NCBI RefSeq assembly: GCF_900110775.1 | Contig: NZ_FOEP01000006.1 | Span: 62,001 to 126,000 of the forward strand | Length of the DNA: 64,000 nucleotides | Direction of reading: 5' to 3' | DNA from: Thalassovita taeanensis | Lineage (GTDB): Bacteria; Pseudomonadota; Alphaproteobacteria; Rhodobacterales; Rhodobacteraceae | In this document: piece after piece, positions 27,145-38,474 of the stretch | Position numbering within the stretch: the first letter of the stretch is position 1 | Layout of the letters: every line of letters begins with the position of its first letter | Made by a program: the position numbers and the translations under genes | Notes under the pieces: model-generated | Seen by the model: only the letters and a program-made list of their open reading frames with translations | The model's database searches: none | Told to the model about the DNA's origin: nothing

Positions 27145-28311
27145 ATGACGGAAATGGTGCATGGTTCGATCCCAATGCGGGATGTCGAGCCCGTTCTTCC
27201 CAAATGGTGGAGAACAATAGATAAATGGACGATGTCCTGCATTTTGATCCTGTTCGGGGTCGGGATTTTGCTGGGGCTTGCGGCCTCTCCTCCCTTGGCG
27301 GAAAAGAACGGATTCGAACCGTTCCACTATGTTCAGCGTCAGGCGTTTTTTGGCGGGCTGGCCTTGGTGGCGATGCTGGCGACGTCGATGATGAACCCGG
27401 TTTTGGTGCGTCGGTTGGCGGTTCTGGGCTTTGTGGGCGCGTTTCTTGCGCTGCTGGCGCTGCCGTTTCTGGGCACTGATTTCGGCAAGGGCGCGGTGCG
27501 GTGGTATTCGCTGGGGTTTGCCAGCATCCAACCGTCCGAGTTTCTGAAGCCCGGTTTCGTGGTTGTGGCGGCCTGGATGTTGGCCGCCGGGCAAGAGATC
27601 AACGGCCCGCCGGGGCGCAGTTGGTCGCTGATCCTGACCGTGACGATTGTGACGTTGCTGGCGATGCAGCCGGATTTCGGCCAGGCCTGTCTGATCCTGT
27701 TCGGCTGGGGTGTGATGTATTTCGTGGCCGGGGCGCCGATGCTGTTGCTGGTTGGCATGGCCGGGGGCGTCGTGCTGGCGGGGTCGTTTGCCTATAACAA
27801 CTCTGAACATTTCGCGCGCCGGATTGACGGGTTTCTGTCGCCGGATGTCGACCCGACCACGCAGCTTGGCTATGCCACCAATGCGATCCGCGAGGGCGGG
27901 TTCTTTGGTGTCGGTGTGGGCGAGGGCGAGGTGAAATGGTCGCTGCCCGATGCGCATACGGATTTCATTATTGCTGTCGCGGCCGAGGAATACGGGCTGG
28001 TGTTGGTTCTGATTATCATCGCGCTTTACGCCAGCATCGTGGTGCGGTCGTTCCTGCGACTGATGAAAGAGCGTGATCCGTTCATTCGGCTGGCGGGCAC
28101 AGGTCTGGCGGCGATGTTCGGCGTGCAGGCGATGATCAACATGGGCGTTGCGGTGCGGTTGTTGCCGGCCAAGGGCATGACGCTGCCGTTTGTCAGCTAT
28201 GGCGGGTCATCTTTGATTGCGGGCGGGATCGCTGTGGGAATGCTTCTGGCGTTTACCCGAACCCGGCCTCAGGGTGAAATCGGTGATATCTTGCGGGGAC
28301 GGCCACGATGA
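27145..28311 (+). CDS. ftsW: Cell-division SEDS protein FtsW (peptidoglycan polymerase)
   Basis: 388-residue inner-membrane protein with about ten helices. SEDS signatures are [26 protein letters not shown] (with the catalytic-region Asp) and the C-terminal [20 protein letters not shown]. It polymerises septal glycan with the class B PBP FtsI, which is not in this window. I take ATG 27145 (MTEMVHG) over a TTG eight codons earlier because related proteins begin this way. First gene of the cell-wall cluster; overlaps murG by 4 bp. Confidence 0.94.
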   Translation: MTEMVHGSIPMRDVEPVLPKWWRTIDKWTMSCILILFGVGILLGLAASPPLAEKNGFEPFHYVQRQAFFGGLALVAMLATSMMNPVLVRRLAVLGFVGAFLALLALPFLGTDFGKGAVRWYSLGFASIQPSEFLKPGFVVVAAWMLAAGQEINGPPGRSWSLILTVTIVTLLAMQPDFGQACLILFGWGVMYFVAGAPMLLLVGMAGGVVLAGSFAYNNSEHFARRIDGFLSPDVDPTTQLGYATNAIREGGFFGVGVGEGEVKWSLPDAHTDFIIAVAAEEYGLVLVLIIIALYASIVVRSFLRLMKERDPFIRLAGTGLAAMFGVQAMINMGVAVRLLPAKGMTLPFVSYGGSSLIAGGIAVGMLLAFTRTRPQGEIGDILRGRPR

Positions 28312-29407
28312 ACCAGAACGCTCCGCTTCTGGTGATCGCAGCAGGTGGCACGGGCGGGCATATGTTCCCCGCGCAGGCGCTGGCCGAGGTCATGCTGCGC
28401 CGTGGCTGGCGGGTGAAGCTGTCGACCGATGCGCGCGGCGCGCGGTATACTGGCGGTTTCCCGCATTCGGTCGAGATCGAGCAGATTTCCAGCGCGACCT
28501 TTGCGCGGGGCGGTCTTCTGGCCAAGGCGTTGGTGCCGTTTCGGGTGCTGGGCGGCATTCTTGGCATGACATCGCGGATGGTACGTGACCGGCCGCGCGT
28601 GGTCGTGGGCTTTGGCGGATATCCGGCAATCCCGGCGATGGGGGCGGCCTATCTGCTGCGGTTGCCTCGGATGATCCACGAGCAGAACGGTATTCTGGGA
28701 CGGGTGAACCGGTTGTTCGCGTCGCGCGTTGATGCGGTGGCATGTGGTACATGGCCGACGGACCTGCCCGAGGGAATTGAAGGCCATCACGTGGGCAACC
28801 CGGTGCGCGGTGCGGTTCTGGACCGGGCGGGGGCAGCGTATATCGCGCCCGGCGATTACCCGATGTCGGTGCTGGTGATGGGCGGCAGTCAGGGGGCACG
28901 GATCCTGTCGGATATGGTGCCCGGTGCGATTGCGTCACTGCCTGCAGAAGTGCTGAGCAATATTCGCGTCAGCCATCAGGCGCGCGACGAGGATGGCGCG
29001 CGGGTGACCGCGTTTTACGCCGAACACGGCATTGACGCCGATGTGCAGCCGTTTTTCCACGATGTGCCGCGCCGGATGAGCGAGGCGCAGCTGGTGATCT
29101 CGCGCTCGGGGGCGTCGAGTGTGGCGGACATCAGCGTGATCGGGCGGCCATCGATTCTGATCCCGTTTGCTGCGGCGACCGGCGATCACCAAAACGCCAA
29201 TGCACGCGCGCTGGTCGAGGCCGGGGCGGCGATCCTGATCCCGGAAAACCGGCTGGATGTGCCGACACTGGCCGAACAGATTGCAATGGTTCTGACCAAT
29301 CCGCAGGGGGCCGAAATGATGGCCCGTGCGGCGCTGACCTGCGGCAAGCCCGATGCGGCGCAGGCGCTGAGCGACATGGTCGAGGCGCTGGCAGAGAAGG
29401 ACAAGAC

Positions 29408-29411
<4 letters not shown>
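28308..29411 (+). CDS. murG: UDP-GlcNAc:undecaprenyl-PP-MurNAc-pentapeptide GlcNAc transferase
   Basis: 367-residue membrane-associated GT-B glycosyltransferase that turns lipid I into lipid II. The GGTGGH loop lies at residues 13-18; [14 protein letters not shown] and [11 protein letters not shown] are membrane/acceptor motifs; the C-domain has VMGGSQGAR and [11 protein letters not shown] for the nucleotide sugar. ATGA overlaps link it with ftsW and murC. Confidence 0.96.
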
Positions 29412-30814
<1,403 letters not shown>

Positions 30815-30868
30815 CCGACGCGCGGCGGGCGCGTACATTGAGTTGATAAGCAAGACGAAAGGGCAGGC

Positions 30869-32062
30869 GTGGCGGAGCAGTTGAAGCGACGGATCGGGCT
30901 GGGTCTTTTGACGGCGTATGGTGTCGGCATCATGGTCGGTGCCGGGATTTACGTTCTGACCGGCGCTGCGGCTGGGGCGGCTGGCATGTGGGCGCCGGTG
31001 GCGTTCTTGCTGGCGGGACTGGTGGCTGTGCCTTCGGCGCTGGCCTTTGCCGAGCTGTCGGCGCGTATCCCCGAGGCGGCTGGCGATTCCTCTTATGTCG
31101 AGGTGGGGCTGAACCTGCATTGGCTGGCGGTTCTGGTCGGGATTATCAATGTTGTGGCAGGCACGATTGCCGCCGCTGCGGTGTTGCGCGGCGGGGTGGG
31201 GTATTTGCTGGCGCTGGTCGATATTCCATTTGTTTGGGGCGTGGTTGGTTTGGGCTTGGCCCTTACCGGGATCGCGTTGATCGGCGTTCTGGAAAGCCTG
31301 ACATTTGCCGCCATTCTGACGGTGATCGAGGTTGTGGGGCTGGCCATGGTGATCTGGGCCGGGTTCAGCGCCGAACCGGTTGCCGACTGGCGCCTGCCTT
31401 TGCCCACGCCGGAATGGGGTGGTTTGGCGCTGGCGACGATTTTCGCCTTTTTCGCCTTTATCGGCTTTGACGACATGGTCAACATGGCCGAGGAGGCCAA
31501 AGAGCCTGCGCGCACGATGCCGCGTTCGATCCTGCTGGCGCTGGCGATTACGGCGCTGCTTTATGCTCTGGTCTCATTGGCTGCGGTGCGCGCGGTGCCG
31601 CGCGAATTGCTGGGGGCCTCAGATCGCCCGCTGGCGCTGGTGTGGGAGGCGGGCACCGGGCGGTCGGCGTTTTTCCTGTCGGCAATTGCCGTGGCGGCGG
31701 CGCTGAACGGCGTGTTGGCGCAGATCGTGATGGCCAGCCGGGTATTGTTCGGGCTGGGCAAGCGATCGGCGTGGTTGTCGGTGTTCCGCAAGGCTGACGC
31801 CCGAACGGGCACGCCGGTTCTGGGTACGGTGGTGATTGGCGCCTTGGTGATCGTATCGTCGCTGGTATTGCCGGTGGCGGTTCTGGCCGAGGGCACGACG
31901 CTGGCATTGCTCGTGGTGTTCACCATCGTCAATGCGGCGCTGATCGGGGTGAAGCGCAAGCAGCCCGAAAGCCCGTTCCGTGTGCCGAACTATGTGCCCT
32001 GGCTGGGGATTGCGGCCTGCGTGATCACGTTCATCGCGTCGGTTGCGGGGCGCCTGATATGA
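30869..32062 (+). CDS. APC-superfamily amino-acid permease
   Basis: 397-residue inner-membrane transporter with about 11-12 helices. The first helix carries GVGIMVGAGIYVLTG, the APC substrate-binding motif, and the later FAFIGFDDMVNMAEEAKEPARTMP is the diagnostic helix 6-loop motif. Shorter than most APC members (usually 430-500). GTG start after AAAGGGCAGG. It lies inside the mur cluster, same strand, and its stop overlaps the DUF2484 start by 4 bp, so it is likely co-transcribed. Substrate unknown. Confidence 0.85.
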   Translation: MAEQLKRRIGLGLLTAYGVGIMVGAGIYVLTGAAAGAAGMWAPVAFLLAGLVAVPSALAFAELSARIPEAAGDSSYVEVGLNLHWLAVLVGIINVVAGTIAAAAVLRGGVGYLLALVDIPFVWGVVGLGLALTGIALIGVLESLTFAAILTVIEVVGLAMVIWAGFSAEPVADWRLPLPTPEWGGLALATIFAFFAFIGFDDMVNMAEEAKEPARTMPRSILLALAITALLYALVSLAAVRAVPRELLGASDRPLALVWEAGTGRSAFFLSAIAVAAALNGVLAQIVMASRVLFGLGKRSAWLSVFRKADARTGTPVLGTVVIGALVIVSSLVLPVAVLAEGTTLALLVVFTIVNAALIGVKRKQPESPFRVPNYVPWLGIAACVITFIASVAGRLI

Positions 32063-32322
32063 GCCTGTCACTGATCCTTGTGTGCCTTTGGGCGGTTGTG
32101 GCCAATGTCGGCGCGATGGTGCCGAGCAAGCGGTATCACTGGCCGTTCGCATGGGTCCTGATTGGTGTGGGTATTCCCATTCTGGGGCTGGTGGTCTATC
32201 AGCACGGCCCGTGGCTGGGCCTGATAGTGCTGGCGGCGGCAATGTCGATCCTGCGCTGGCCGGTGATTTACCTGCTGCGGCGGATAAGGAAACTTGTGAG
32301 GGTGCATGATGCAGATGCCTGA
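32059..32322 (+). CDS. DUF2484 family small membrane protein
   Basis: 87 residues with three hydrophobic segments (about 3-20, 28-46, 52-72) and a basic C-terminus. Matches what I know of DUF2484, a family found next to murB in Rhodobacterales. It overlaps the permease gene by 4 bp and the murB start by 17 bp. Function unknown; location suggests a link to envelope synthesis. Confidence 0.78.
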   Translation: MSLSLILVCLWAVVANVGAMVPSKRYHWPFAWVLIGVGIPILGLVVYQHGPWLGLIVLAAAMSILRWPVIYLLRRIRKLVRVHDADA

Positions 32323-33232
32323 GGTCCGGGGCCGTCTGACGGCGGGCAAGCCGCTGTCCGAGCTGACATGGCTACGGGTGGGCGGACCGGCGGATTGGCT
32401 GTTCCAGCCTGCCGATCTGGAGGATCTGCAAGGGTTTCTGACGGCGTTGGAGCCGAGCGTGCCGGTCTTTCCGATGGGGGTGGGCAGCAACCTGATTGTG
32501 CGCGACGGTGGCCTGCATGCGGCAGTGATCCGGTTGGGGCGCGGGTTCAACAGTATCTCGGTTGAGGGCAACCGCGTGACGGCGGGCGTGGCGGCGCTGG
32601 ATGCGCATGTGGCGCGCCGGGCTGCCGAGGCGGGGGTGGATCTGACGTTTCTGCGCACGATCCCCGGCAGCATCGGTGGCGCCGTACGGATGAACGCGGG
32701 ATGTTACGGATCATATGTGGCGGATGTGCTGGTCGAGGCGCGGGCGGTCACGCGCGCGGGCGAACTGGTGGTGCTGAGCGCCGATGACTTGCAGTTCGCC
32801 TATCGCCAAAGCCGGTTACCTGAGGGCTGGGTTTTGGTCGAGGCGGTGTTCGAGGCGCCTTTGGGCGATGCGGCGGAGCTGGCGGCGCGGATGGACGCGC
32901 AGTTGAAAAAGCGCGACGAAACCCAGCCAACCAAAGACCGCAGCGCGGGCAGCACCTTCCGCAATCCGGCGGGATTTTCCAGTACGGGCCGGGCGGACGA
33001 TGTGCATGATCTGAAGGCCTGGAAGGTGATCGACGACGCAGGAATGCGCGGCGCGCGCCGGGGTGGGGCGCAGATGAGCGAGATGCATTCCAATTTTCTG
33101 ATTAATACCGGGGCAGCAACCGCCGCAGATCTTGAGGGATTGGGCGAAGAGGTGCGAAAAAAGGTTTACGATGCGAGCGGGATCACGCTAGAATGGGAAA
33201 TTATGCGCATTGGTGAACCAGCTTCCGAATAA
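32306..33232 (+). CDS. murB: UDP-N-acetylenolpyruvoylglucosamine reductase
   Basis: 308-residue FAD enzyme making UDP-MurNAc. [25 protein letters not shown] and [22 protein letters not shown] are FAD/substrate motifs; SAGSTFRNP with its catalytic Ser and the C-terminal [10 protein letters not shown] follow. This is a type IIa-like short MurB. Three in-frame ATGs (32306, 32309, 32315) sit after GTGAGGG; 32309 has the better spacing. Confidence 0.95.
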   Translation: MMQMPEVRGRLTAGKPLSELTWLRVGGPADWLFQPADLEDLQGFLTALEPSVPVFPMGVGSNLIVRDGGLHAAVIRLGRGFNSISVEGNRVTAGVAALDAHVARRAAEAGVDLTFLRTIPGSIGGAVRMNAGCYGSYVADVLVEARAVTRAGELVVLSADDLQFAYRQSRLPEGWVLVEAVFEAPLGDAAELAARMDAQLKKRDETQPTKDRSAGSTFRNPAGFSSTGRADDVHDLKAWKVIDDAGMRGARRGGAQMSEMHSNFLINTGAATAADLEGLGEEVRKKVYDASGITLEWEIMRIGEPASE

Positions 33233-33330
33233 GGCTGGTATCGATCCGCAAAAAAGGCTGCATCAGACAGCCTGTTACAAAGTAATCAGGGCCGCGCGAG
33301 ACGGCTGGGACATTGAGGCACATAGTGGGT

Positions 33331-34245
33331 ATGTCGAGCAGGACACCCCTGAAAGTGGCGGTATTGATGGGCGGACCCTCGGCTGAGCGCGAGGTGTCAT
33401 TGTCAACCGGGCGTGAATGCGCCATCGCCCTGAGGGAAGAAGGTTTCGAGGTGATTGAGGTCGACGCAGGCCACGATCTGCCTGCGCGGCTGGCTGAAAT
33501 CCAACCCGATGTCGTGTTCAACGCCCTGCATGGCCGCTGGGGCGAAGATGGTTGCGTGCAGGGTCTGCTGGAATGGTTGCAGATCCCTTATACGCATTCA
33601 GGGGTTCTGGCGTCTGCTCTGGCGATGGACAAGGAGCGCACCAAACAGGTGTATCGCGCCGTTGGTCTGCCGGTGACAGAGAGCCTGTTGGCCAGCAAGG
33701 CCGAGATCGAGGCGGGCCATGTCATGGCGCCGCCCTATGTGGTCAAACCCTATAACGAAGGGTCGTCCGTCGGCGTTTATCTTGTGCAGGAGGCGGCCAA
33801 TGGCCCGCCCGTTCTGAGCGAAGACATGCCCGATATCCTGATGGTTGAGCAATACGTGCCGGGGCGCGAACTGACTACAACGGTGATGGGCGACCAAGCG
33901 ATGACGGTGACGGATATCCTGACCGACGGCTGGTATGATTACGACGCCAAGTACAAGGTCGGCGGATCGCGCCACGTGATCCCCGCCGAGGTGCCGCAGG
34001 AGATTTTCGACGCTTGTATGGGCTATGCGGTGCAGGCGCATGAGGCGCTGGGGTGCCGCGGTGTCAGCCGGACCGATTTCCGCTGGGACGAGGCGCGGGG
34101 TCTGGATGGGCTGATCTTGCTGGAAACGAACACCCAGCCGGGGATGACCCCAACCTCGCTAAGCCCCGAACAGGCGGGCAAGATCGGAATGAGCTTTGGT
34201 GCGCTTTGCCGCTGGATGGTGGAGGACGCCTCGTGCAACAGGTAG
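33331..34245 (+). CDS. ddl: D-alanine-D-alanine ligase
   Basis: 304-residue ATP-grasp enzyme. MGGPSAEREVSLSTG is the N-terminal motif, followed by HGRWGEDGCVQGLLE, VVKPYNEGSSVGV (ATP loop), and the metal-binding end LLETNTQPGMTPTSLSPEQA. ATG 33331 is preferred; a TTG at 33313 is an alternative. The stop lies 13 bases inside ftsQ. An AGGCTG/CAGCCT hairpin sits in the 98-base gap from murB. Confidence 0.95.
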   Translation: MSSRTPLKVAVLMGGPSAEREVSLSTGRECAIALREEGFEVIEVDAGHDLPARLAEIQPDVVFNALHGRWGEDGCVQGLLEWLQIPYTHSGVLASALAMDKERTKQVYRAVGLPVTESLLASKAEIEAGHVMAPPYVVKPYNEGSSVGVYLVQEAANGPPVLSEDMPDILMVEQYVPGRELTTTVMGDQAMTVTDILTDGWYDYDAKYKVGGSRHVIPAEVPQEIFDACMGYAVQAHEALGCRGVSRTDFRWDEARGLDGLILLETNTQPGMTPTSLSPEQAGKIGMSFGALCRWMVEDASCNR

Positions 34246-35099
34246 GTATGCGCCCCGATCCGGCGCCGTCGCGTTGGGCCTATAGGATGCAGCGGCTGAT
34301 GTTGACGCCGCTGTACCGCATTGGGCTGCGGGTGGGGCTTCCGTTTGTGGTGGCGCTGGCGGCTGGCACGATCTGGCTGTCTGATCAGGACCGGTTCGAT
34401 GCGCTGCGTCTGTCGCTGGTGGACCTGCGCAATCAGGTCGAGCAGCGCCCGGAATTCATGGTCAAGTTGATGGCGATTGACGGGGCAGGCCCCCAGATCG
34501 CCGAGGATATCCGTGAGATCGTGCCGATTGATTTTCCTGTCAGCTCGTTCGATCTGGAGCTGGATCACATTCGCACCACGATCGCTGAACTGCCTGCCGT
34601 GGCCGATGTCAGCGTGCGGGTGCGTCCCGGCGGCGTGTTGCAGGTGGATGTCAAAGAACGCAAGCCGATCGTGCTGTGGCGCGGGCATGACGGGTTGTCC
34701 TTGCTGGATGAAAACGGCTTTTTTGTCGGGCAAATTGCCCACCGCGAGGACCACCGGGATCTGCCTTTGATTGCAGGCGATGGCGCCGATCAGGCCGTGC
34801 CGCAGGCGATGGCGCTGATCCGGGCCGCTGGGCCGTTGACGCCGCGACTTCGTGGTGTGGTGCGGATGGGTAACCGGCGCTGGGATATGGTTCTGGATCG
34901 CGGGCAACGGATCTTGTTGCCCGAGGCGAATCCGGTTCAGGCATTGGAGCGCGTGATCGCGCTGCATCAGGCGCAGGATATGATGACGCGGGATCTGGCG
35001 CAGGTCGATATGCGCCTGCCGTCACGCCCGACCATCAGAATGAGCGCCTCTGCCGTGGATCAATGGTGGCGTATTAATGATATCGGTATTGGGGACTGA
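34233..35099 (+). CDS. ftsQ: Cell-division protein FtsQ
   Basis: 288-residue bitopic division protein: short cytosolic N-terminus, one membrane helix (about 30-50), POTRA domain (about 75-145), then the FtsQ beta domain. The GTG at 34233 is chosen because GGAGG lies 7 bases upstream and the N-terminus (VQQVGMRPDPAPSRWAYRMQ) matches relatives; the open frame further upstream lies within ddl and is a shadow. Overlaps ddl by 13 bp. Confidence 0.9.
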   Translation: MQQVGMRPDPAPSRWAYRMQRLMLTPLYRIGLRVGLPFVVALAAGTIWLSDQDRFDALRLSLVDLRNQVEQRPEFMVKLMAIDGAGPQIAEDIREIVPIDFPVSSFDLELDHIRTTIAELPAVADVSVRVRPGGVLQVDVKERKPIVLWRGHDGLSLLDENGFFVGQIAHREDHRDLPLIAGDGADQAVPQAMALIRAAGPLTPRLRGVVRMGNRRWDMVLDRGQRILLPEANPVQALERVIALHQAQDMMTRDLAQVDMRLPSRPTIRMSASAVDQWWRINDIGIGD

Positions 35100-35105
35100 C
35101 GCAGA

Positions 35106-36440
35106 ATGATCGAGCTTTATCAATCCCAACGCGCGATGCGCAACATGCGCAAGGCCGCAATGCAGCGCGGCGTGGTCGCCATTCTGGACGTCGGCAGTTC
35201 CAAAATCGCCTGCCTGGTGCTGCGCTTCGACGGCACCGAACGTGTGGGCGAGGCCGACGGCGTTGGCCCGATGGCGGGGCAGGCCGGGTTCCGGGTGATC
35301 GGGGCGGCGACGACCCGCTCGCGCGGGGTGAAATTCGGCGAGATCAGCGCCATGCAGGAAACCGAGCGCGCGATCCGCACCGCGTTGCAAGCCGCGCAGA
35401 AGATGGCCAATATCCGGGTCGATCATGTCATCGCGTGTTTCGCCGGGGCTGATCCGCGCAGCTATGGCTTGGCCGGGTCGATCGACCTTCAGGGGCATGT
35501 GGTGACCGAACAGGATGTCAGCCGGGTGTTGTCGGCCTGCGATGTGCCGGATTTCGGCGAAGGGCGCGAGGTGCTGCACGCGCAGCCGGTAAATTTCGCG
35601 TTGGATCATCGCACCGGTCTTGGCGATCCGCGCGGCCAGATGGGGCAGCGACTGGCAACCGACATGCACATGCTGACGGTCGATGCGGCGGCAATTCAGA
35701 ACCTGGCGCATTGCGTCAAACGCTGTGATCTGGAACTGGCTGGCGTCGCCAGCTCGGCCTATGTCGCGGGGGTCTCTTCGTTGGTCGAGGACGAGCAGGA
35801 GCTGGGCGCGGCCTGTATCGACATGGGCGGCGGCGCGACCAGCGTGTCGATCTTCATGAAGAAACACATGATTTATGCCGATACCGTTCGGATGGGCGGT
35901 GATCATGTGACCGGCGATATCTCGATGGGGCTGTCAGTGCCCGCCAGTACCGCCGAGCGGATCAAGACGTTTTACGGTGGTGTGGTCGCCACCGGTATGG
36001 ACGACCGCGAGATGATCGACATCGGCGGTGACACCGGCGACTGGGAACATGACCGCCGTGCCGTCAGCCGCGCCGAACTGATCGGGATCATGCGGCCACG
36101 GGTCGAGGAAATTCTGGAAGAGGTGCGGGCGCGGTTGGATGCAGCCGGGTTCGAGCATCTGCCCAGTCAGCAGATCGTTCTGACCGGCGGCGGCAGCCAG
36201 ATCCCCGGGCTTGACGGGCTTGCCAGCCGCATTCTTGGGCAGCAGGTGCGTCTGGGCCGACCTTTGCGCGTGCACGGCTTGCCGCAGGCCGCAACCGGCC
36301 CCGGTTTCGCAGGTGCGGTGGGGCTGTGCCTGTTCGCGGCCAACCCGCAGGACGAGTGGTGGGACTTTGATTTGCCGGTCGATCGCTATCCCGCGCGATC
36401 GCTGAAGCGCGCTGTGAAATGGTTTCGAGACAACTGGTAA
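35106..36440 (+). CDS. ftsA: Cell-division protein FtsA
   Basis: 444-residue actin-like protein that anchors FtsZ at the membrane. Phosphate-binding VAILDVGSSKIACLVLRF opens the fold; CIDMGGGATSVSIF and VLTGGGSQIPGLDGLA are the other nucleotide motifs. The C-terminal KRAVKWFRDNW is the membrane-targeting amphipathic helix. Starts 6 bases after ftsQ. Confidence 0.96.
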   Translation: MIELYQSQRAMRNMRKAAMQRGVVAILDVGSSKIACLVLRFDGTERVGEADGVGPMAGQAGFRVIGAATTRSRGVKFGEISAMQETERAIRTALQAAQKMANIRVDHVIACFAGADPRSYGLAGSIDLQGHVVTEQDVSRVLSACDVPDFGEGREVLHAQPVNFALDHRTGLGDPRGQMGQRLATDMHMLTVDAAAIQNLAHCVKRCDLELAGVASSAYVAGVSSLVEDEQELGAACIDMGGGATSVSIFMKKHMIYADTVRMGGDHVTGDISMGLSVPASTAERIKTFYGGVVATGMDDREMIDIGGDTGDWEHDRRAVSRAELIGIMRPRVEEILEEVRARLDAAGFEHLPSQQIVLTGGGSQIPGLDGLASRILGQQVRLGRPLRVHGLPQAATGPGFAGAVGLCLFAANPQDEWWDFDLPVDRYPARSLKRAVKWFRDNW

Positions 36441-36616
36441 CCCCCACATCTGGCCCGATCGGCGAAATCCCGCGTAACTGTGTTCACAAAAAGCCATATT
36501 TTGTGGTCAATTTGCGTTTTTTTGGTGACGTTGGGCTTGGTTCTGCGTACCATAGATGCCAATAGGCAGAAAAATACCTGCGAATGTGGGTGCAACAACA
36601 TCAGGCGGACAGATCA

Positions 36617-38254
36617 ATGACATTGAACCTTTCGGTGCCCGGGCATGACGAGCTGAAACCCCGTATCACTGTTTTTGGCGTGGGCGGTGCCGGTGGCAAC
36701 GCGGTCAATAACATGATCGAAAAAGAGCTGACTGGCGTTGACTTCGTCGTCGCCAACACGGACGCGCAGGCCTTGCAGCAATCGCAGGCCCCCAACCGCA
36801 TTCAGTTGGGTGTAAAAGTGACCGAAGGTCTGGGCGCGGGCGCGCGGGCTTCGGTTGGGGCCGCAGCCGCAGAAGAAAGCATTGAACAGATCGTCGATCA
36901 TCTGGCGGGCGCACATATGTGCTTTATTACCGCTGGCATGGGCGGCGGCACCGGCACCGGAGCCGCGCCGATCATCGCGCAGGCCGCGCGTGAATTGGGC
37001 GTGCTGACCGTGGGTGTTGTGACCAAGCCGTTCCAGTTTGAGGGCGCCAAGCGGATGCGTCAGGCCGAGGAAGGCGTGGAAACGCTGCAAAAGATGGTCG
37101 ATACGCTGATCATCATTCCGAACCAGAACCTGTTCCGTCTGGCCAACGAAAAAACCACCTTCACCGAAGCGTTCAGCATGGCCGACGATGTGCTGTACCA
37201 GGGCGTCAAAGGCGTGACCGACCTGATGGTGCGTCCCGGCCTGATCAACCTCGACTTTGCCGACGTTCGCGCGGTGATGGACGAGATGGGCAAAGCCATG
37301 ATGGGCACCGGCGAGGCGACCGGCGAAGATCGCGCCATTCAGGCCGCCGAGAAGGCGATTGCCAACCCGCTGCTGGATGAAATCAGCCTGCGCGGCGCGC
37401 GCGGTGTGCTGATCAACATCACTGGCGGTCATGATCTGACCCTGTTCGAACTGGACGAAGCCGCAAACCGCATCCGCGAAGAAGTGGATCAGGACGCAAA
37501 CATCATCGTCGGTTCGACGCTGGATGTGGACATGGGCGGCGCGATGCGCGTCAGCGTTGTCGCCACCGGCATCGACGCGGTCGATGTGAACCTTGAAATG
37601 CCGGTGCCGCGCCGGTCGATGGCCGCACCTCTGAAGCAGTCGGTCAGCACCGAGGCCGAAAAGCCCGCAGCGCCCATTCAGGTTGCTGCTTCGGTTGCGG
37701 ACGTCGCGCAAGAGCCGAACTTCCTGGAGGATCTGGATGCACAGCAGGCAGCTGCTGAGGATCAGATGGAAGACATCTTCGAGGAAGAGTACGAAAGCGT
37801 TGCCCCGGCTGCGGTCGATGATCTTCCGCCGCCAGCTTATCGCCCGCAGGTTGCCGCGTTCCAGCCCGGCGCTGATATCGAGGCCGAGCCCGAGAGCTTT
37901 GTTGCTCCGAAAGCCCGCCCCGCAGGCACACCTTCGGCCGAAGCTCTTGCACGGTTGCAGTCCGCAGTTCAGAACGCTCCGACCGCCCAAAACCGCGCTG
38001 CAGCCGCGCCTCAGCAGCCCGCCGCAGAGCAGCCGCATCACGAAGGCGAGCGCCCGCGTTTTGGCATCAACTCTCTGATCAACCGGATGACTGGTCACAA
38101 TCAAGAAGCACCGGCACAACCGGTTGCCCGGCAACAGCCGCAAGTGCGGGCGCAGCAGCCGATGGCGCAGCCCAGAATGCAGCCGCAGGCCGAGCCGGAC
38201 GCAGATCAGGAGCGGATCGAAATTCCGGCATTCCTGCGTCGTCAAGCCAACTGA
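36617..38254 (+). CDS. ftsZ: Cell-division GTPase FtsZ
   Basis: 545-residue tubulin-like protein. The GTP loop GGGTGTG is at 109-115; [17 protein letters not shown] opens the domain. After about residue 320 comes an unusually long linker rich in Ala, Gln, Pro and Glu, ending in the conserved C-terminal peptide ([14 protein letters not shown]) that binds FtsA. ATG 36617 is chosen over an in-frame ATG 33 bases upstream since family members begin MTLNL. The 176-base gap from ftsA, the longest in this cluster, likely holds a dedicated promoter. Confidence 0.97.
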   Translation: MTLNLSVPGHDELKPRITVFGVGGAGGNAVNNMIEKELTGVDFVVANTDAQALQQSQAPNRIQLGVKVTEGLGAGARASVGAAAAEESIEQIVDHLAGAHMCFITAGMGGGTGTGAAPIIAQAARELGVLTVGVVTKPFQFEGAKRMRQAEEGVETLQKMVDTLIIIPNQNLFRLANEKTTFTEAFSMADDVLYQGVKGVTDLMVRPGLINLDFADVRAVMDEMGKAMMGTGEATGEDRAIQAAEKAIANPLLDEISLRGARGVLINITGGHDLTLFELDEAANRIREEVDQDANIIVGSTLDVDMGGAMRVSVVATGIDAVDVNLEMPVPRRSMAAPLKQSVSTEAEKPAAPIQVAASVADVAQEPNFLEDLDAQQAAAEDQMEDIFEEEYESVAPAAVDDLPPPAYRPQVAAFQPGADIEAEPESFVAPKARPAGTPSAEALARLQSAVQNAPTAQNRAAAAPQQPAAEQPHHEGERPRFGINSLINRMTGHNQEAPAQPVARQQPQVRAQQPMAQPRMQPQAEPDADQERIEIPAFLRRQAN

Positions 38255-38279
38255 TACTTGATCAACCTGCTAAACGTAG

Positions 38280-38302
38280 AAGCCGCCGCAAGGCGGCTTT
38301 TA
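38280..38302 (+). terminator. Rho-independent terminator after ftsZ
   Basis: AAGCCGCC / GGCGGCTT stem with a GCAA loop and a following TTTTAT, 26 bases past the ftsZ stop. It separates ftsZ from lpxC, so lpxC should have its own promoter in 38303-38470. Confidence 0.85.
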
Positions 38303-38474
38303 TGCATTTATTCAATAGGTTACGCGTGTCTTTCTGACGAATCGGCGACTTTTGGCCGCAGGACGTTTCGGATGTTTCAGAGCGTTACAAAGATTGAATT
38401 GTCCCTTTCCGGCTCAGCAGTTACCTATCTGCCACGGTACCACTCAATGTGCCGGTAAGATTTTGGGGATTATC

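Noticed and set aside
33255-33273. A-run plus AGGCTG/CAGCCT hairpin between murB and ddl
   Set aside because: It would act as a terminator only on the minus strand, where no gene is transcribed; stem is short.
36614-38245. 543-codon open frame antisense to ftsZ
   Set aside because: It mirrors the ftsZ coding sequence; composition (His, Arg, Leu-rich, no motifs) is that of a GC-driven shadow frame.
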